Shown: positions 1 through 11,397, counted from the stretch's first letter. The stretch: DNA of 59,043 nucleotides from Chara braunii (GCA_003427395.1 BFEA01000170.1:1423359-1482401); one strand, 5' to 3'. The notes: generated by a model not told the origin, from the letters alone. Program-made: numbers and translations.

Positions 1-414
1 GGACCGAGGCTCCGTGAAGCCTGCCTTACCACCATACTATTATATAATAGGTGATGAGAGAAGCGAGGCTCTAAGAAGCCTGCCTCATCGCCATATTAAC
101 TTATATACTAGGTGAGGAGATAATCGAGGCTCTAAGAAGCCTGCCTCATCGCCATATTACCTTATATACTAGATGATGAGAGAAGCGAGGCTCTAAGAAG
201 TCTGCCTCATCGCCATATTTACATATATACTAGGTGGTAAGAGAAGCGAGGCTCCGGGAAGCCTGTCTTACCACCATACTACTATATACTAGGCAATGAG
301 AAAAGCGAGGCTCTAAGAAGCCTGCCTTATCGCCATATTAACATGTATGCTAGGTGATAAGAGTGAGCGAGGCTCTAAGAAGCATGCCTTATCACCGTCT
401 ACTCTCAAAGCCAG
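1..414 (+). repeat. Hairpin minisatellite array 1 (about 60-bp unit)
   Basis: About seven tandem units of roughly 60 bp share the core GCGAGGCTCTAAGAAGCCTG. Each unit folds: an outer 9-bp stem (such as GGTGATAAG with CTTATCACC) encloses an inner AGGCT/AGCCT stem. The outer stem differs between units while pairing is kept. The array continues upstream of the window and recurs as array 2 in the 3' LTR. Confidence 0.9.
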
Positions 415-941
415 ATAATAATAAAAGTTTGAGTGTATCCTGATCAATCTATCGCCGGATATCTGCTTCCAATATAACTGATTCAGCCCACTACTAACTC
501 GCTAGCATCTGAATCTAGTAAGGAAGGATAAAGTGCGATCTTGACCCCGAGAGACCAATCACCCCTTTGATATTGCTGATTTGGTCTTTATCATGTGATA
601 CCTTTCCGGATTGAATAGATGGTATTGCTTGTGACTACTGGAGACATGGGGCTTGAAATTGACCTATTAAAAATAGCAACTAAGTAGAACCGCCGAGACG
701 AGGGGGTTGAGAATGAACTTGGTTCGTCGGCTAGACCGACCGGGCAGCGGATTGGCAGTTAGACGAAGATAGAAACTAGGCGGTAGGTTGACGAGGAGCA
801 CCGAACTTTGAGTCACAAGTTTAGAAGGGATCTTGTAGAACCCAAAGAGAAGGCGTTAAGATTCTTTCGGACTGTGCTGTGTCTACAGGTTTATCACTCT
901 TGGAGAGGACTATGGAAGAAAACCGTAAGGAACTGCACTTT

Positions 942-959
942 TGTTATCATTGGATAACA
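942..959. repeat. Conserved LTR palindrome TGTTATC-ATTG-GATAACA
   Basis: A 7-bp perfect inverted repeat with a 4-base spacer, followed by AGGTCGG. Counterparts sit at the same relative place in the other LTRs, near 17245, 37345 and 46720 on plus and near 30210 in the minus copy. The spacer and stem vary but the palindrome is kept in most copies. It could be a protein-binding or RNA hairpin site; its role is unknown. Confidence 0.6.
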
Positions 960-1600
960 GGTCGGTAGAACTCTGACTCAACTTCCACATGGCTTGATAC
1001 CCACACCTAAGACAAGACCTAAGAAGGAAACGGATAGATTTTCCCTTGTATCTATGCCTAAATAGTCCAAGTCACACTAAGGGGTGTTTGAAAATGTGAA
1101 GGGCTGGGGTAAAAGGAGTCAGGATTAGGAAGGAATGTTGTTTTCAAGGTTTTGGGGTGTGAGGGACCTGCTATGAATGGGTTAAATGTTGACGTTTGTA
1201 GCGCATTCTGTGTCTGCATCTGTATGCGTGTACGTGATTTTCTTGCATTTGCAGAGGTGTTGGGCATTGAACTTTCTTCTGAATTTGAGAACATCTGGGA
1301 TATCCGGACAACGGGACACAACAATTGTGAAAGTGAGGTCTAACGCTCATTCAACTCCCCTGACTTACATATATATATTTATATTTGTGAATGAGATCAT
1401 AAGTTGGTCGGAGCTTAGGTAGTCATTTGTCTAGGATTCTTTTGAGAATGAGGGATTACAAAGGGGCTTGACTTTGGTTTTTCTCATAAGGTCAACAAAG
1501 GAGACGTAGAGTCACTGTCCTGGCTTCTAAACATAGAGTCATTGTCATAAGTTAGCTAAGCGTGGAAGACTGTCCGGAAAGGTCGACCTGATAAGATAGT

Positions 1601-1791
1601 CGGTCCGAGGGAGTTAGCACCTCGGGGCACGATATACGGGTCAGTCTTAAGGCGTTCTACCGCGCGTATGCCTATGCTACGGCGATCGAGAAAACNCGGT
1701 CCGAGGGAGTTAGCACCTCGGGGCACGATATACGGGTCAGTCTTAAGGCGTTCTACCGCGCGTATGCCTATGCTACGGCGATCGAGAAAAC
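1601..1791. repeat. Perfect 95-bp direct duplication flanking one N (probable assembly artefact)
   Basis: 1601-1695 and 1697-1791 are identical, separated by a single N at 1696. The matching place in the 3' LTR (from about 17907) holds one copy only. Identical contig ends joined by an N suggest unmerged overlap rather than biology. Confidence 0.85.
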
Positions 1792-2081
1792 GCCCTCGGC
1801 TGGCCTACCTCTGTGATTGCATGTAAAAACCTTCGCACGTGGGTCAGTAGCTCAGCAGGGATACGCCCACCTAAGGGATGGTGACAACTCCTGCAGGTGG
1901 AGATAATGTTGTACCTCGTGGGATCCCTAACCTGTCGCAGGGAGTCGCGAGAGGTATAGCACGCGTGCGAGGTCGGAGTGGTGTTTCGTTAAAGTGACAA
2001 AAAGACTCCTGCGTAACACGACCATGAGGTCCAACACAAAATTTACTTGCGTCTGCTTGTGGGACCGCCGCGCGCGACAGG

Positions 2082-2099
2082 TGGCGCCGTTGCCGGGGA
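2082..2099 (+). other. Primer binding site complementary to plant tRNA-Asp(GUC)
   Basis: TGGCGCCGTTGCCGGGGA lies two bases after the LTR end. It is the exact reverse complement of the 3' terminal 18 bases, CCA included, of plant tRNA-Asp. This PBS is known from plant Athila/Tat Ty3-gypsy elements and would prime minus-strand DNA synthesis. It places K1 on the plus strand and supports a streptophyte host. Confidence 0.92.
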
Positions 2100-5000
2100 T
2101 CTCGCTTCCTAGCCGAGGTCCTCAGTGAACGAACTCGGGTATGGTAAGTCGATGATCTAGGCAAAACAACAACTATAATCTACTTACCAGGATATAATTT
2201 GACCAAGGATTCTGAGTGGGGAGTACGCAAGGGTGGTCATAGCGTATAAAGCACTTGAGGATTTATAGAACGAAATAGATACTAGGAGCGAATAGGTGGT
2301 ACAAGTAAGGCGACAGTCAGCGACAACTTGTGAGAAGGGTCGCCCTCGAAAGTGAAAGGAGAAGTATGTCACTGATAGTAATTTGAGGTTATCTATAATC
2401 TCTCAAAGACCGACGGTATTGGGTCAGATAACTTTAAAGACTCTATTGTTTAACTATTGTCCTCACATTAATATAGCACCCAAAGACCGTGAGACTGGTA
2501 CTGGGAGAGGAAGAAGCGGAAGGTAAAGGAAGACCACCGAGAGGCCTATAGATTTGACCAAAGAGTGGGAGGATTGAAAAAAGGAAGATGAAGGGCTAGA
2601 AGAGAAGGAAGAAGGGGTAGAGACTCGTATGCATCAGGACGAGTGGGGTGAGCGTACCTCGTCTCCGGGGAAGATGGCGTATTACAAATGTGAGAGACAT
2701 TACGACACCTCACCTCTGCGTTGTGAGCCACCAAACCGCCGTCGCTTCAGGTCTTATCCACCGCCTTCTTCCTCTGCTCAAGAACAAAACAATTGACCGT
2801 CCTTCCTCACTCCCGCCAACCAGAGTTCCAGCCAACGCCTCATATTCCTGATCCTCCTGTCATCTTTCAATCCGCGTCATCCGACTGAAGGTTGTGCATC
2901 TCCCTTGTGATGATCTTGCTATGTCAATCAGGGATTTGCAGGTTGATCTCCTACTTGTTGTACAAGAAAATTATATGAAGCATTGAACGAGTATTTAAGA
3001 GAGTCAAGGATTGACATGTGAAGGAGTTAAGGACGGGCAGGTGTAGTGAGAAAAAATGTCAGGATCTCTAGGCGAGTGACCCTAGGAGGTGAGGGTAGGT
3101 GAAAGTTGCATATGATACTTATTGTCAATAAGTAGAGTCCGGTTATTTAACTCGGAGATAGAAGTTGAAGAAGGTGGTAATGGGCTAATTTAAGCGTGTA
3201 TCAAACTATAAACTTGAAGTGTAAGACAAGTGAGATGGGGAATAGATGAACAATAGAGGTGGATTGAGTATGTGACATGTGCACGTGAATTGCCTCGTTT
3301 AGGCTTTTTGTGAATCTAAGGGTTGTAATGGCAAGAAGAGTTTATGGATGAAGGCCTACTTAGTCAGAAGTCTGGTGAATCCAGAAAAGGGGACGAACAA
3401 AATAGATAGAACAACTTATTATTCCAACTGTAGTTGCTTGCAAGAAGAGGCACATAATCCTAAGTGTAGTCAGTGAGGCAGTGCGAAAGTAGGTGTCAAA
3501 GCATCTTGTTTATGTTCAACTTTGTGACTATATTCAGGCATGAGGGTAGTAGCTTAAACTCATCGATCCTGGACCACCTACTAGAATATACCCAGTTGGA
3601 TCTAAGCGCTTAAATCCATTCTCTTAAGGTCATTCATTTGAGGTTATCCATTTAAAATTAACCATTCATATCAGTCTATTTTAAGCCTATTCACGTGAAA
3701 CTATCTATCTGATGCATTTTATTCATGGTTAATTGCTTGAGTTGTCCATCTGAGTGTATTTATTACAGACTGTGCGCTTAAATTCATATGTCTAAGCTGA
3801 TCAAATTTCGCTATTCATCTATGTTTATTTCACTTAAGTCTATACATCTGGATTGCACTCCTTATAAAGGATAGAGAAGCTACGCAGAATCCACGTCCGA
3901 CGTGGGATCGGGGGTGAATGAAGTGACCGACTCCTTGGGAGAAGAAATTCTCTCAAAAGGTGGTCAATGTGTAGAGTCTATCCTTGGGGGAGTTACAATC
4001 CTAAGTTATCCTTTCCCTGACAGCTGGCTTGAAGTAGCTATGAATCCGTCTTCTAAGGTAGTAGTGAGACCCGCGCTGGAACTATGTTCCTGGTCCATAG
4101 TGGGGTGTTGTCACCTGACCCTTTGAGGAATGGTGACTACATTACTACTGAGAAGGAGGAAAATGTTTGAACCTTGTTAGACTATGGTCTATGATGGATA
4201 CAACTACTGCATGTCACAAGGAGGTAGGGGGTGATTCTCTAACTATCTTTGTGTCAAGTGGGTTCATCATCACGAGAAGAGATATGTCTTTCCAGAACGT
4301 GTACGGTGAGGTTGTCTACTAATTGACAAGAATTTGCAAAGAACGGATACTGGAATCAGAGGGTGAAGCAGTGAGGCTTGGTCCTTGAGCGGGGCTCGGG
4401 AGCTTAAGATGTTATCCCTTAGGGAATTACACTGCCCCTTGATACAATATACTCCTGTCAAAGCCCGGAGAGTAGAATGTACTACTCTCATTATTTTGCA
4501 TCTAAAAACATTTATCATTAAAAAATTTATTGACTACAGCAAGATTGTTATCTAGGATCGTAACAGATACCATAAGTTCGTCATCGTCAATGCATGCATA
4601 TGCTTATTAGGCTTGTCTTTTCGCTTGCTAAAACTATTTACATACTCAATTATTATAATTATAAATTATTGTGATTATTATGACAGTATGTTCCCAATAT
4701 GAGTAACGATCATTATAATCTTCAAGAATTACAAGAGCATTATTATCGCAATATACTATTATGACCTGCTTTTGAATGATCTTAGGCGTTGGAAATTAGC
4801 AATAGTAGTAGGGTATGGTTGAATATTACCTTTCGGGAAGAATATTGTAGGAAGGAGAGACACTGTGTAGTGATGGGAGGTGTTTGATGGACGTTTGTCT
4901 GTGTGAACAAGACCTAGGGGTAGCTGAAGAAGGTCAGAATGCCGTATGCTAGGGAAGACCCCAATATAGTCTTGCCTATTGAAAAGGAGGGCGGACTAGA

Positions 5001-5109
5001 GACGCCTTGCCAAGACGAGTAAGGGAGAATGAGTATATCACTTCTTGGTGGAGTACATCTTTAAATGAGGATATCTTTATTTGGATTGAATCAGGCTTTG
5101 ACGATGTGA
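2100..5109 (+). other. K1 internal region upstream of Gag: no gene recognised
   Basis: About 3 kb of degraded or untranslated internal sequence. Open frames are under 100 codons and match no family I recognise. At 3590-3860 there is an A/T-rich degenerate tandem repeat of about 20-25 bases built on TTCATCTGAG/GTTATCCATT-like words. The length would suit a long 5' leader, but the reading frames may simply have decayed. Confidence 0.6.
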
Positions 5110-5616
5110 GACAGTGCAATTGTGAAAGTAACCATATACATCTCATCATCCTTTTGGGTTACACTTGGTATTGAGCTGATACTGGGACGTGGGAGTCTGC
5201 TCGCGAGACCCTTAAGGCTAGCTGAGATAGCTGCCGCAAAGTGGGCAAGAGGAATATGTCGGAAAGGAGAGGAGTCAGTATCTTTTGTTATAGAAGTTAG
5301 AGATGCTGAGCAGTTTGTGTTCCCCTTAGCGTCGTTGCAAACCGTCTTACCTAAGTTCCTTGTGGAGGAGTATTTTGGAGGAAAAGAGAAAATAAAGGCA
5401 GAAGCGGAGACCGCTTTGGTAGTACGAGAATGGGGACATAAGCGTTATACAAGCGAGGTAGTATACGATCTGTACCTAGAGATGGGATTCGTGCTCATCG
5501 ACCAAGAACTACAAAGCACGACTTACATTGTTAGCACTGACACTGATTCCCACAATCCAGACGAAAGTGGTTTGAATACTGGGATGACCTCCGAATGGAG
5601 GTATGCAGGCAAATGA
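5110..5616 (+). CDS. Unrecognised open frame of about 168 codons, possibly an upstream Gag part
   Basis: The frame is open from just after a TGA at 5107 to a stop at 5614-5616. There is no ATG near the beginning (a GTG stands at 5122), so it is an exon-like or truncated frame rather than a complete gene. The product is acidic, with an early hydrophobic stretch and a C-terminal half rich in Glu, Asp and Ser. I recognise no domain. It lies between the PBS and the Gag relic, in a different frame from Gag, so it may be the matrix-like N-terminal part separated by frameshift. Its length in otherwise broken DNA is the main support. Confidence 0.35.
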   Translation, partial: DSAIVKVTIYISSSFWVTLGIELILGRGSLLARPLRLAEIAAAKWARGICRKGEESVSFVIEVRDAEQFVFPLASLQTVLPKFLVEEYFGGKEKIKAEAETALVVREWGHKRYTSEVVYDLYLEMGFVLIDQELQSTTYIVSTDTDSHNPDESGLNTGMTSEWRYAGK

Positions 5617-5783
5617 ATGATATTATTTCCTCTGATCCATGGTTAGCGGCTTATGGTTTTATTTTAGTGTCTTTTCATACATCTGTTTGCGTTATTCACG
5701 CCTTTAAGGTCAGTGCAGAGGATAATTGCTCCATCAAATGGATGTCTAAAGCTTATGCCTTTCTATAATTTTCGACTTGTTAA

Positions 5784-6977
5784 GGCGGGAATAAAGGAAC
5801 TTATTGGACATCATCTTCGGCTTACGGCCTGACGGTTCGTCGCTTGCTGTATTTGTACATGATAGCAGCGGCGGCCACGGCTGGAGATGGTGGTTTGGAT
5901 AAGGTCCTTCTTTGGAGGAGTTCTTCTCTCGCTAAAGTATTGACACGTGAATCTGTAGACGAGTCAATGCCCCCAGACCTTAGAGCTCTGTTGTTTCAAG
6001 GGAAGAACCTGCCTAACTTTTTGCGCGATTACCGCAGCTTCAGCCTTATGAAGAAGTGAGATGGGAGAGCGATGTTGCCTATGTTCCCTTTGTTCGCATG
6101 TGAGGGGTTGGGTGAAGAAGTATACGATTTCATGCTGAGATCACAAACTTGGAGTGAACTCGAAAGTTTGGTGAGCTCGAGGTTTTCCGAACACGAAATC
6201 GACAGTCGTCATTGTAAACACCCCGATGGAATAATCGGTAGCGCGTCAGCACAAGGGAAACTAGACAGTATACAGAAACAGGTGAGAGCATTGGAAGAGA
6301 GTATGACACAACTAGAAAGGGACAGAAAAGGCAAGCGAAAGGTCTCAGAGGGGATGTCGGACGAGCTAGCTGGTATTAGTGGAGAGAAAGCGAATGGCGA
6401 TAATCAAGGTTCTCTTCGGCCTACGAAAGTTGAGAAGAAGTGGTGTGATAACCAAGCTAGAGAAAGAGGTGAAAACGTGATTGAGATAGAAGAAGAACCT
6501 AGACCTCAGAAGTTGACCAAGGCCCAACGGAAGGCAAGAAACCGAGCTCGAATGGTCCATGACCGCGATCAAGGTCGAGATTGGGGAAGAGGTCGAGGCA
6601 ATGATAGCCGAGGAAGTGGTGGTCACGGTAATAAGCGTCTCGGAAGCAATGGTAGAGGAAGTGATAGCAGGGGCAATAAGGGAGATGATAATAGAAATTG
6701 GAACGCCATCAGGATCGAAAGTGGTCAAGGACTTGGGAAAGGAAGAGTGGGTTTGAAGAGTGCGGTCTGCAGGCATTGTGCCCAAGAAGGGCACATAATG
6801 AGGTTTTGCCACATCAGGAAGACTGATGAAGCAAATGGTCTAATAAGCACCAATATTGAAGGAAGTGTTTATGCCAGGCTTAGAAACCCCATTGACCCAA
6901 ACATACCTGGAGGGACGAGACAGGAAGCCTTGCGACGAGAATACGAATGGCGGACAGGAACAAAAGACCTGTATTAG
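5784..6977 (+). pseudogene. gag: Ty3-gypsy-like Gag with CCHC zinc knuckle, interrupted by one stop
   Basis: One frame is open from 5784 to the stop at 6975-6977 except for an in-frame TGA at 6057-6059; the first ATG is at 5859. The middle reads like a retrotransposon capsid region (LPNFLRDYRSFSLMKK before the stop, EEVYDFMLRSQTWSELESL after it). Next come a charged coiled-coil-like stretch, a basic Arg/Gly-rich region (about 6544-6710) and a canonical CX2CX4HX4C knuckle, CRHCAQEGHIMRFC, at 6768-6809. About 56 residues follow the knuckle. Gag packages genomic RNA and forms the particle in the cytoplasm. No protease, reverse transcriptase or integrase follows. The break makes it a pseudogene unless the TGA is read through. 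Confidence 0.85.
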
Positions 6978-7960
6978 TCACAGAAAATTGCAAGGTCATT
7001 AGATAATCAGGTCGTCAGGAGATCGTAACTACCGAAGATAGAAACGTTTCCGTTAGAAGGAGATAACTGCAAGAGAGATATTAAATAATGAGGTAGGAAA
7101 GATATGTAGAGAGGTCAACACGTAAGGTGAGGAGATTAAGTTAGAATTTAAAGACAGGGAAAATGATGTATGGTCAATGGGAAAAAATGGGTGAAATGAG
7201 ATGAAGAAGAGGATGAAAGAATTAGACAGAGTTCAGTTATCAGTAAAAAAAAATGATGGAGCCACCAAGGTGATTGAGTGAAAACAGGAGCAGAGAATGA
7301 TGATAGGGGTGTCGCTATAACACTTCTGGGATAAGGATGAGAGAAGAATGTGAGTTCAAAGAGAGAAGAATGAAAGGATACCTCGAAAGTCATTGCGTCA
7401 TTGACTTCAACGGTAGTTGGAGAAGCAAAAAGTGTCAAAAGGGGGACCTCAGTAAGAGAGTGGGGTTCCAAGAGCCAAAAAAAACTGAAGTGAGAAAACC
7501 GGTTGAGAATGATAGAAAAGTGGGTTGAAGTGAGAGAAGGTGAGAAATGATCAGAGGGGAAAATAGATAAGGCAATGAAAAGAGGCGGAAAAAGAGAGGA
7601 TGTGAGGGTCCATCCCAAAGAAGAGAAGAGGTAAAGGAAAGGCAGGAGAGCAAGGAGGAAAGGGGAGAGTGAATGTTTGACTTCAGCAGGAAGAAACCAA
7701 GAGGAGGGGGTTGTCTGACATTGAGACATCAGAAGGAGCAAGGAATCAGGCAGAAACCTCAGCTTAGCATCAGAAGAGGAAGGCCAGAAGCAATAAGACC
7801 AGAAGAGGATGTTTCTTTGCACGAAAGAAGGGCACTTCAAGGATGATTGCGAGGTACTAGCAAGGTACATTGAGTTAGGAATGACTAAGTTTCACTTACG
7901 AGGAAGATTGGTGGCCATCGCTGGACAGATAATCCGAGGGTGGCAGATTGAAGCTCGATA
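6978..7960 (+). pseudogene. Second, more decayed Gag relic with partial zinc knuckle
   Basis: At 7818-7850 the plus strand reads CTKEGHFKDDC, which matches the CX4HX4C half of a zinc knuckle; the residue where the first cysteine should stand is Met. It continues EVLARYIELG..., resembling the tail after the knuckle of the first Gag. Upstream sequence (7150-7800) is purine-rich and broken by stops. The long minus-strand open frame over 7148-7870 is an antisense shadow of this purine-rich strand. Either the internal region held two Gag units or a related element was inserted next to the first. Confidence 0.55.
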
Positions 7961-9477
7961 GGAGATTGGGGCTGACCATCACTTTCCTATAATAAAAACA
8001 AGTAGATGTATGAACTTCTAGATAAATCAAGATGTTTGTTGGGTAAGAGAGAACGTGGGTGAGTAGAGTGCAGTCTGAAAAAGGGACAAGTTTGTTCTCC
8101 TTGAGTCTTGATAGGATAAAGGTTTAGAATAGATGATAGTATAAGAGAATGCATAGACGTTTGAGGATAAATATGAGGATAAGAGAGATGAATCGCAAGT
8201 CTGACTCATTATAACATACTTTTCACATTCTGAGTGAATCCTTGTCTATGGTTTGAGTCTTTTGTGCATCAGTATCTCCCTTTGTCTATCACTATTGGAC
8301 TCATCAGAGGCCTAAAGATGGTGGTAGAGGAACGGGCGGATCAATGCCTTGTGTGAAAGTCAGTAAAACGTTGTATGACCAAGATGTTGAAAGGATTGAT
8401 TATATGTACATATTTGAGAAACCATGCTACGACATGGACAAACTCTTTTCAATAAGTAAAAACGTTCTGCAATCATTTTTGTTGGTTTCAAACAAGCAAA
8501 GAGTCAACAACCGTTGATTTCATTTCAAATATTGGTTTATATATACAAAATAACCTCGAGGTGTGTGCCTCACCGAGCTATGATCAAAAACTTGGAGGGC
8601 ACAACCCTGAATGGCAATCTGACGATAGCTCAATTGATTTTGGAATCTTATCTACTTTGTCTATCTTTTAAAAAAGAAGCATCGTTCATCAATTTCAAAG
8701 GTTAACCTGAGGGCATAAATTACCAAGCCTATGGTGGAAAATTGGCATCGTTGGGACGTAACTCCCAACATGGGCTGCTGACCTAGCATAACCAGGCAGC
8801 AAACCCTTCGACTATGACCTCGAAGAGAAACTAGAGGGGTGGCCACCCCGATGAAAGGATCTAGTCAGGTGGGTGTCGAAGGGGTCGAGATTTGTCTTGA
8901 AATCTATGAATTTTGAAAAGATAGGATGGATATCCCATCGTTGCACAACCAACGAGGGTAACCACCGATAAGCAATAACAAGGTGGGCCGCAGCTCCGAC
9001 CTGATCAACAGGATTGTGGTGGGTCATGATGGAGACCGTTGTCCTCCTGTATTAGACTTCGGGCGGGACGACAGACAACTTTGGATTGTGATATCAATAG
9101 TTGAATACCCAAGGTCTCAGTTAGGACCCGCGTTTGATGGGTTGAGCTCGCACGCGGACACCGATCCTGAAAATAACCAACGAATACCTGAGTCAAAGAC
9201 TAAGGGTGTGGGGAAGGAAAGGAGCGCTGTCATACTTGATTATTTCATGTATTGTAGTACGGATCAAGTATCCCCACTTCAAGTCATTAAATTTATTTTA
9301 TGTGAGAGACCGGGTTAAAATCCCGGCAGTAATAATGAAAAGTGAGGTGACGACGTCAATCCTGAATCGCATTTCATTCCAGGATTCGGATTTGACGATT
9401 TGCTTGTCGGAAAACATCATTTGTTTACGTATAGTTCTCCAGGCGATGGGGACGTCGCTAAATAGGGTCTGGGATAC
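7961..9477 (+). other. Rest of K1 internal region: no gene recognised
   Basis: About 1.5 kb up to the 3' LTR. Small frames, the longest about 120 codons near 9206-9568, show no reverse transcriptase, RNase H or integrase motif. At 9310-9335 a short stretch, GACCGGGTTAAAATCCCGGC, resembles a tRNA T-arm but has no tRNA body. The last bases before the LTR, AAATAGGGTCTGGGATAC, are moderately purine-rich and are the only candidate for a polypurine tract. Confidence 0.55.
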
Positions 9478-9515
9478 TGTCGGACCAAATATCCTTACAA
9501 GGGTATTTGGCCATG
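9478..9515 (+). other. LTR start with conserved palindromic word
   Basis: Right after TGTCGG lies ATATCCTTACAAGGGTAT. The same near-palindrome (ATACCCTTACAAGGGTAT) stands 8-12 bases inside every LTR start seen here, at about 30535, 38558 and, on minus, about 54465. Its fixed place at the terminus suggests an integrase recognition or packaging role, by inference only. Confidence 0.7.
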
Positions 9516-10647
9516 TTTTTACAGTCGACACATCGATTGCATCGACCATCGTGATGGAGTCAGTCTGAACTTAAAAATGTACGCGTTCTTCGCGCGACAC
9601 TTTGAAACGACTTTCCTCGACCATTGAGGCCGGGGCAAAATCGGTGAGAAAACTTCGTTAAGTATGCTCGCGCGTTGTTATGACGCACGCTGTGAAGGTT
9701 AGGATCTGCAGTAATACCCTTCGACCGAAGAGGTTGAGGGGTCGATAAGGGTTGATGTTATGACGAGTAGATCTACGATGTACGCTGAGACTTAATCGTC
9801 AGTACATTAGTCAGAATAAATTAATACGTGCCCCGGTCGTACGACCGAACCGATTATTAGTGTATGATCATCGGGGTTGAGGTAACGCCCCGATTGTTGA
9901 CGTTTGCTCGAGCGGTACCTTTATCCTTACTAGTGCACCGTAAGCGAGGTTGAGGCTCTAAGCTCAGCCTCCCGTAGGTAGAAAGGGAGTCGCTCCTTGG
10001 GAGGTGATTTCCTGACCGCATGACTACCCGAGCGACCGGTGCCTTCGTCCCTCTGCAGAGGGAGGCACCGTTGCAAACTCTGATATCGTCCGCACAGGGC
10101 CTAGACTTGTACTACCGGAACCGGTACCCGCCTACCTGACGGTACTGAACCTCTGGAAATGCCAACTTTTGTCTTCTTTTACTCAGCCTAGAGTACTCGG
10201 CACAGCTACCTCTACTTGGTATGGTATCAGCCACCTGCTACTTGAATGCTTTCCCCGTTGTTCTAAGAGTGCGGACCTACCCCGCTAGTTGATAATTTTT
10301 CGTCGTAACCCTCAATGTCAGGGCTATAGGTAAGTACCGGGCCTTCGGGACTTCTAAGCAAGTAAGTGCCCTTGCAAGGCACACACTCACTCAGGCCGAC
10401 AAGCACTCAGACAGGCGCGTAAACCAGCCACGCGTGCATGCACGCGCGGACTTAGAAATGGGCTGAGGTCGTTGGGCAGACCGAACCTCACTACGCAATA
10501 TGTACCTGAGCAGCTCCCCTTGTACTCGAAATGGGAGCTAGCTCAATGGGTTTTGAGGTAGGTTATCAAGCAATAGGTACGGGGATTGAGGCCTACCAAC
10601 CTGTGAGCTAGCTCCATTTTGTTGGGAAGCTCAATTACAGTTTGTTC

Positions 10648-10740
10648 CGGTTTCGGTCGGCCGGGACTCGAACCCGCGACCTGATTATCAAATTTAGTTA
10701 TAGTTGCCTCGTTAAAAGGGGCCCGACACTTGGCACGTGC
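10648..10740 (-). other. tRNA 3'-half-like sequence in LTR head
   Basis: On the minus strand GTCGCGGGTTCGAGTCCCGG forms a T-arm with a good Pol III B box (GGTTCGAGTCC), followed by a GCCGACC acceptor-like end. Copy C has the counterpart at 39480-39520 with GGGTTCAAGCCCC. No complete 5' half, A box or anticodon arm is evident, so this is a tRNA-derived fragment and not a tRNA gene. Confidence 0.5.
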
Positions 10741-10759
10741 AGATAGTAAGTAGTTAGAT

Positions 10760-10872
10760 TCTGTTCTTTTATTTTATTATTATTATTTATTTATTTATTA
10801 GTTATAGTTAGATTCTTTTTTTATTTATTATTATTATTATTATTTTATTATTATTATTATTATTTTTTTTTT
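10760..10872. repeat. A/T-rich (TTA/TTTA)n and T-run region
   Basis: Degenerate ATT/ATTT repeats end in a run of Ts at about 10861-10875. Copy C has a similar T-rich tract at 39585-39680. The long poly-Ser, Leu and Phe open frames seen on either strand here come from the repeats. Confidence 0.8.
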
Positions 10873-11341
10873 TGGCTTTAATCTCGTACTTCGCGCAAGT
10901 AGATTTTGTAGATGAATCCGCGACCAAACTGCGGGCAGGTTCACTCTTATCGAAGCCGAAATGATGACTTCGAGATCGGCCCGCTCGACACCGGCCCGCA
11001 TGATTCGATAGAGGAACGAGGGAAAGAAGAGCGGGGGGATAGTGCACGTAAGCGAGGGAGACGAAGAACTCGGTTGCGCAGAAGAGAGGAGGCGCGCTGG
11101 GAGAAGGAGGAGAGAAGCGTTGGGAGGAGGAGTGTGGAACGAGAGAGAAAGAACGCACAGGCGCGGGAGAAGGCGCTCGAGCAAATGTTGGAAGAGCGGG
11201 CGCGGGGGTAGTGCACGAACGGCCGACGGAGATGGTAACGAGGAGCAGTGCAGGGACTGCGGGGTGGGCAACGAGGTAGCGGCGTGCCGGGAAAGGCAGT
11301 AAGGGAGTACCGGGAGAAGTGATAGCGCAAAGAAGTAGTAT

Positions 11342-11397
11342 AGGAAGAAGAAGAAGAAGAAGAAGAAGAAGAAGAAGAAGAAGAAGAAGAAGAAGAA
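11342..11397. repeat. (GAA)n microsatellite
   Basis: About 18 near-perfect GAA units. It sits in a purine-rich strand (11010-11570) that also contains GAC/ACG triplet runs near 11500-11565. These trinucleotide runs explain the Arg- and Ser-rich open frames. Confidence 0.95.

Larger units (their letters stand above)
1..2079 (+). mobile_element. 3' part of the 5' LTR of giant LTR retrotransposon K1
   Basis: This stretch matches 16305-18288 in the same order and orientation at roughly 93% identity by eye (for example 420-1060 against 16715-17360). It ends in GCGCGACA at 2079, and a primer binding site follows two bases later, which fixes the LTR edge. The LTR start lies before the window. It contains a hairpin minisatellite (1-414), a short palindrome (942-959), a tRNA A-box-like stretch (1842-1860) and a 95-bp duplication around an N. 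No gene is recognised. The level of divergence from the 3' LTR suggests an old insertion. Confidence 0.85.

Noticed and set aside
1152-1343. Open frame present in both LTRs of K1 (1152-1343 and 17455-17715), about 63 shared residues
   Set aside because: Most differences between the copies change amino acids, the counterpart in LTR C is broken, and no domain is seen. Shared by descent of the LTR, not by coding selection.
7148-7870. 240-codon minus-strand open frame
   Set aside because: Antisense of a purine-rich strand that carries the second Gag relic. Composition is Ser/Leu/Phe only.
9310-9335. tRNA gene
   Set aside because: Only a T-arm-like hairpin; no D-arm, anticodon arm or acceptor pairing nearby.
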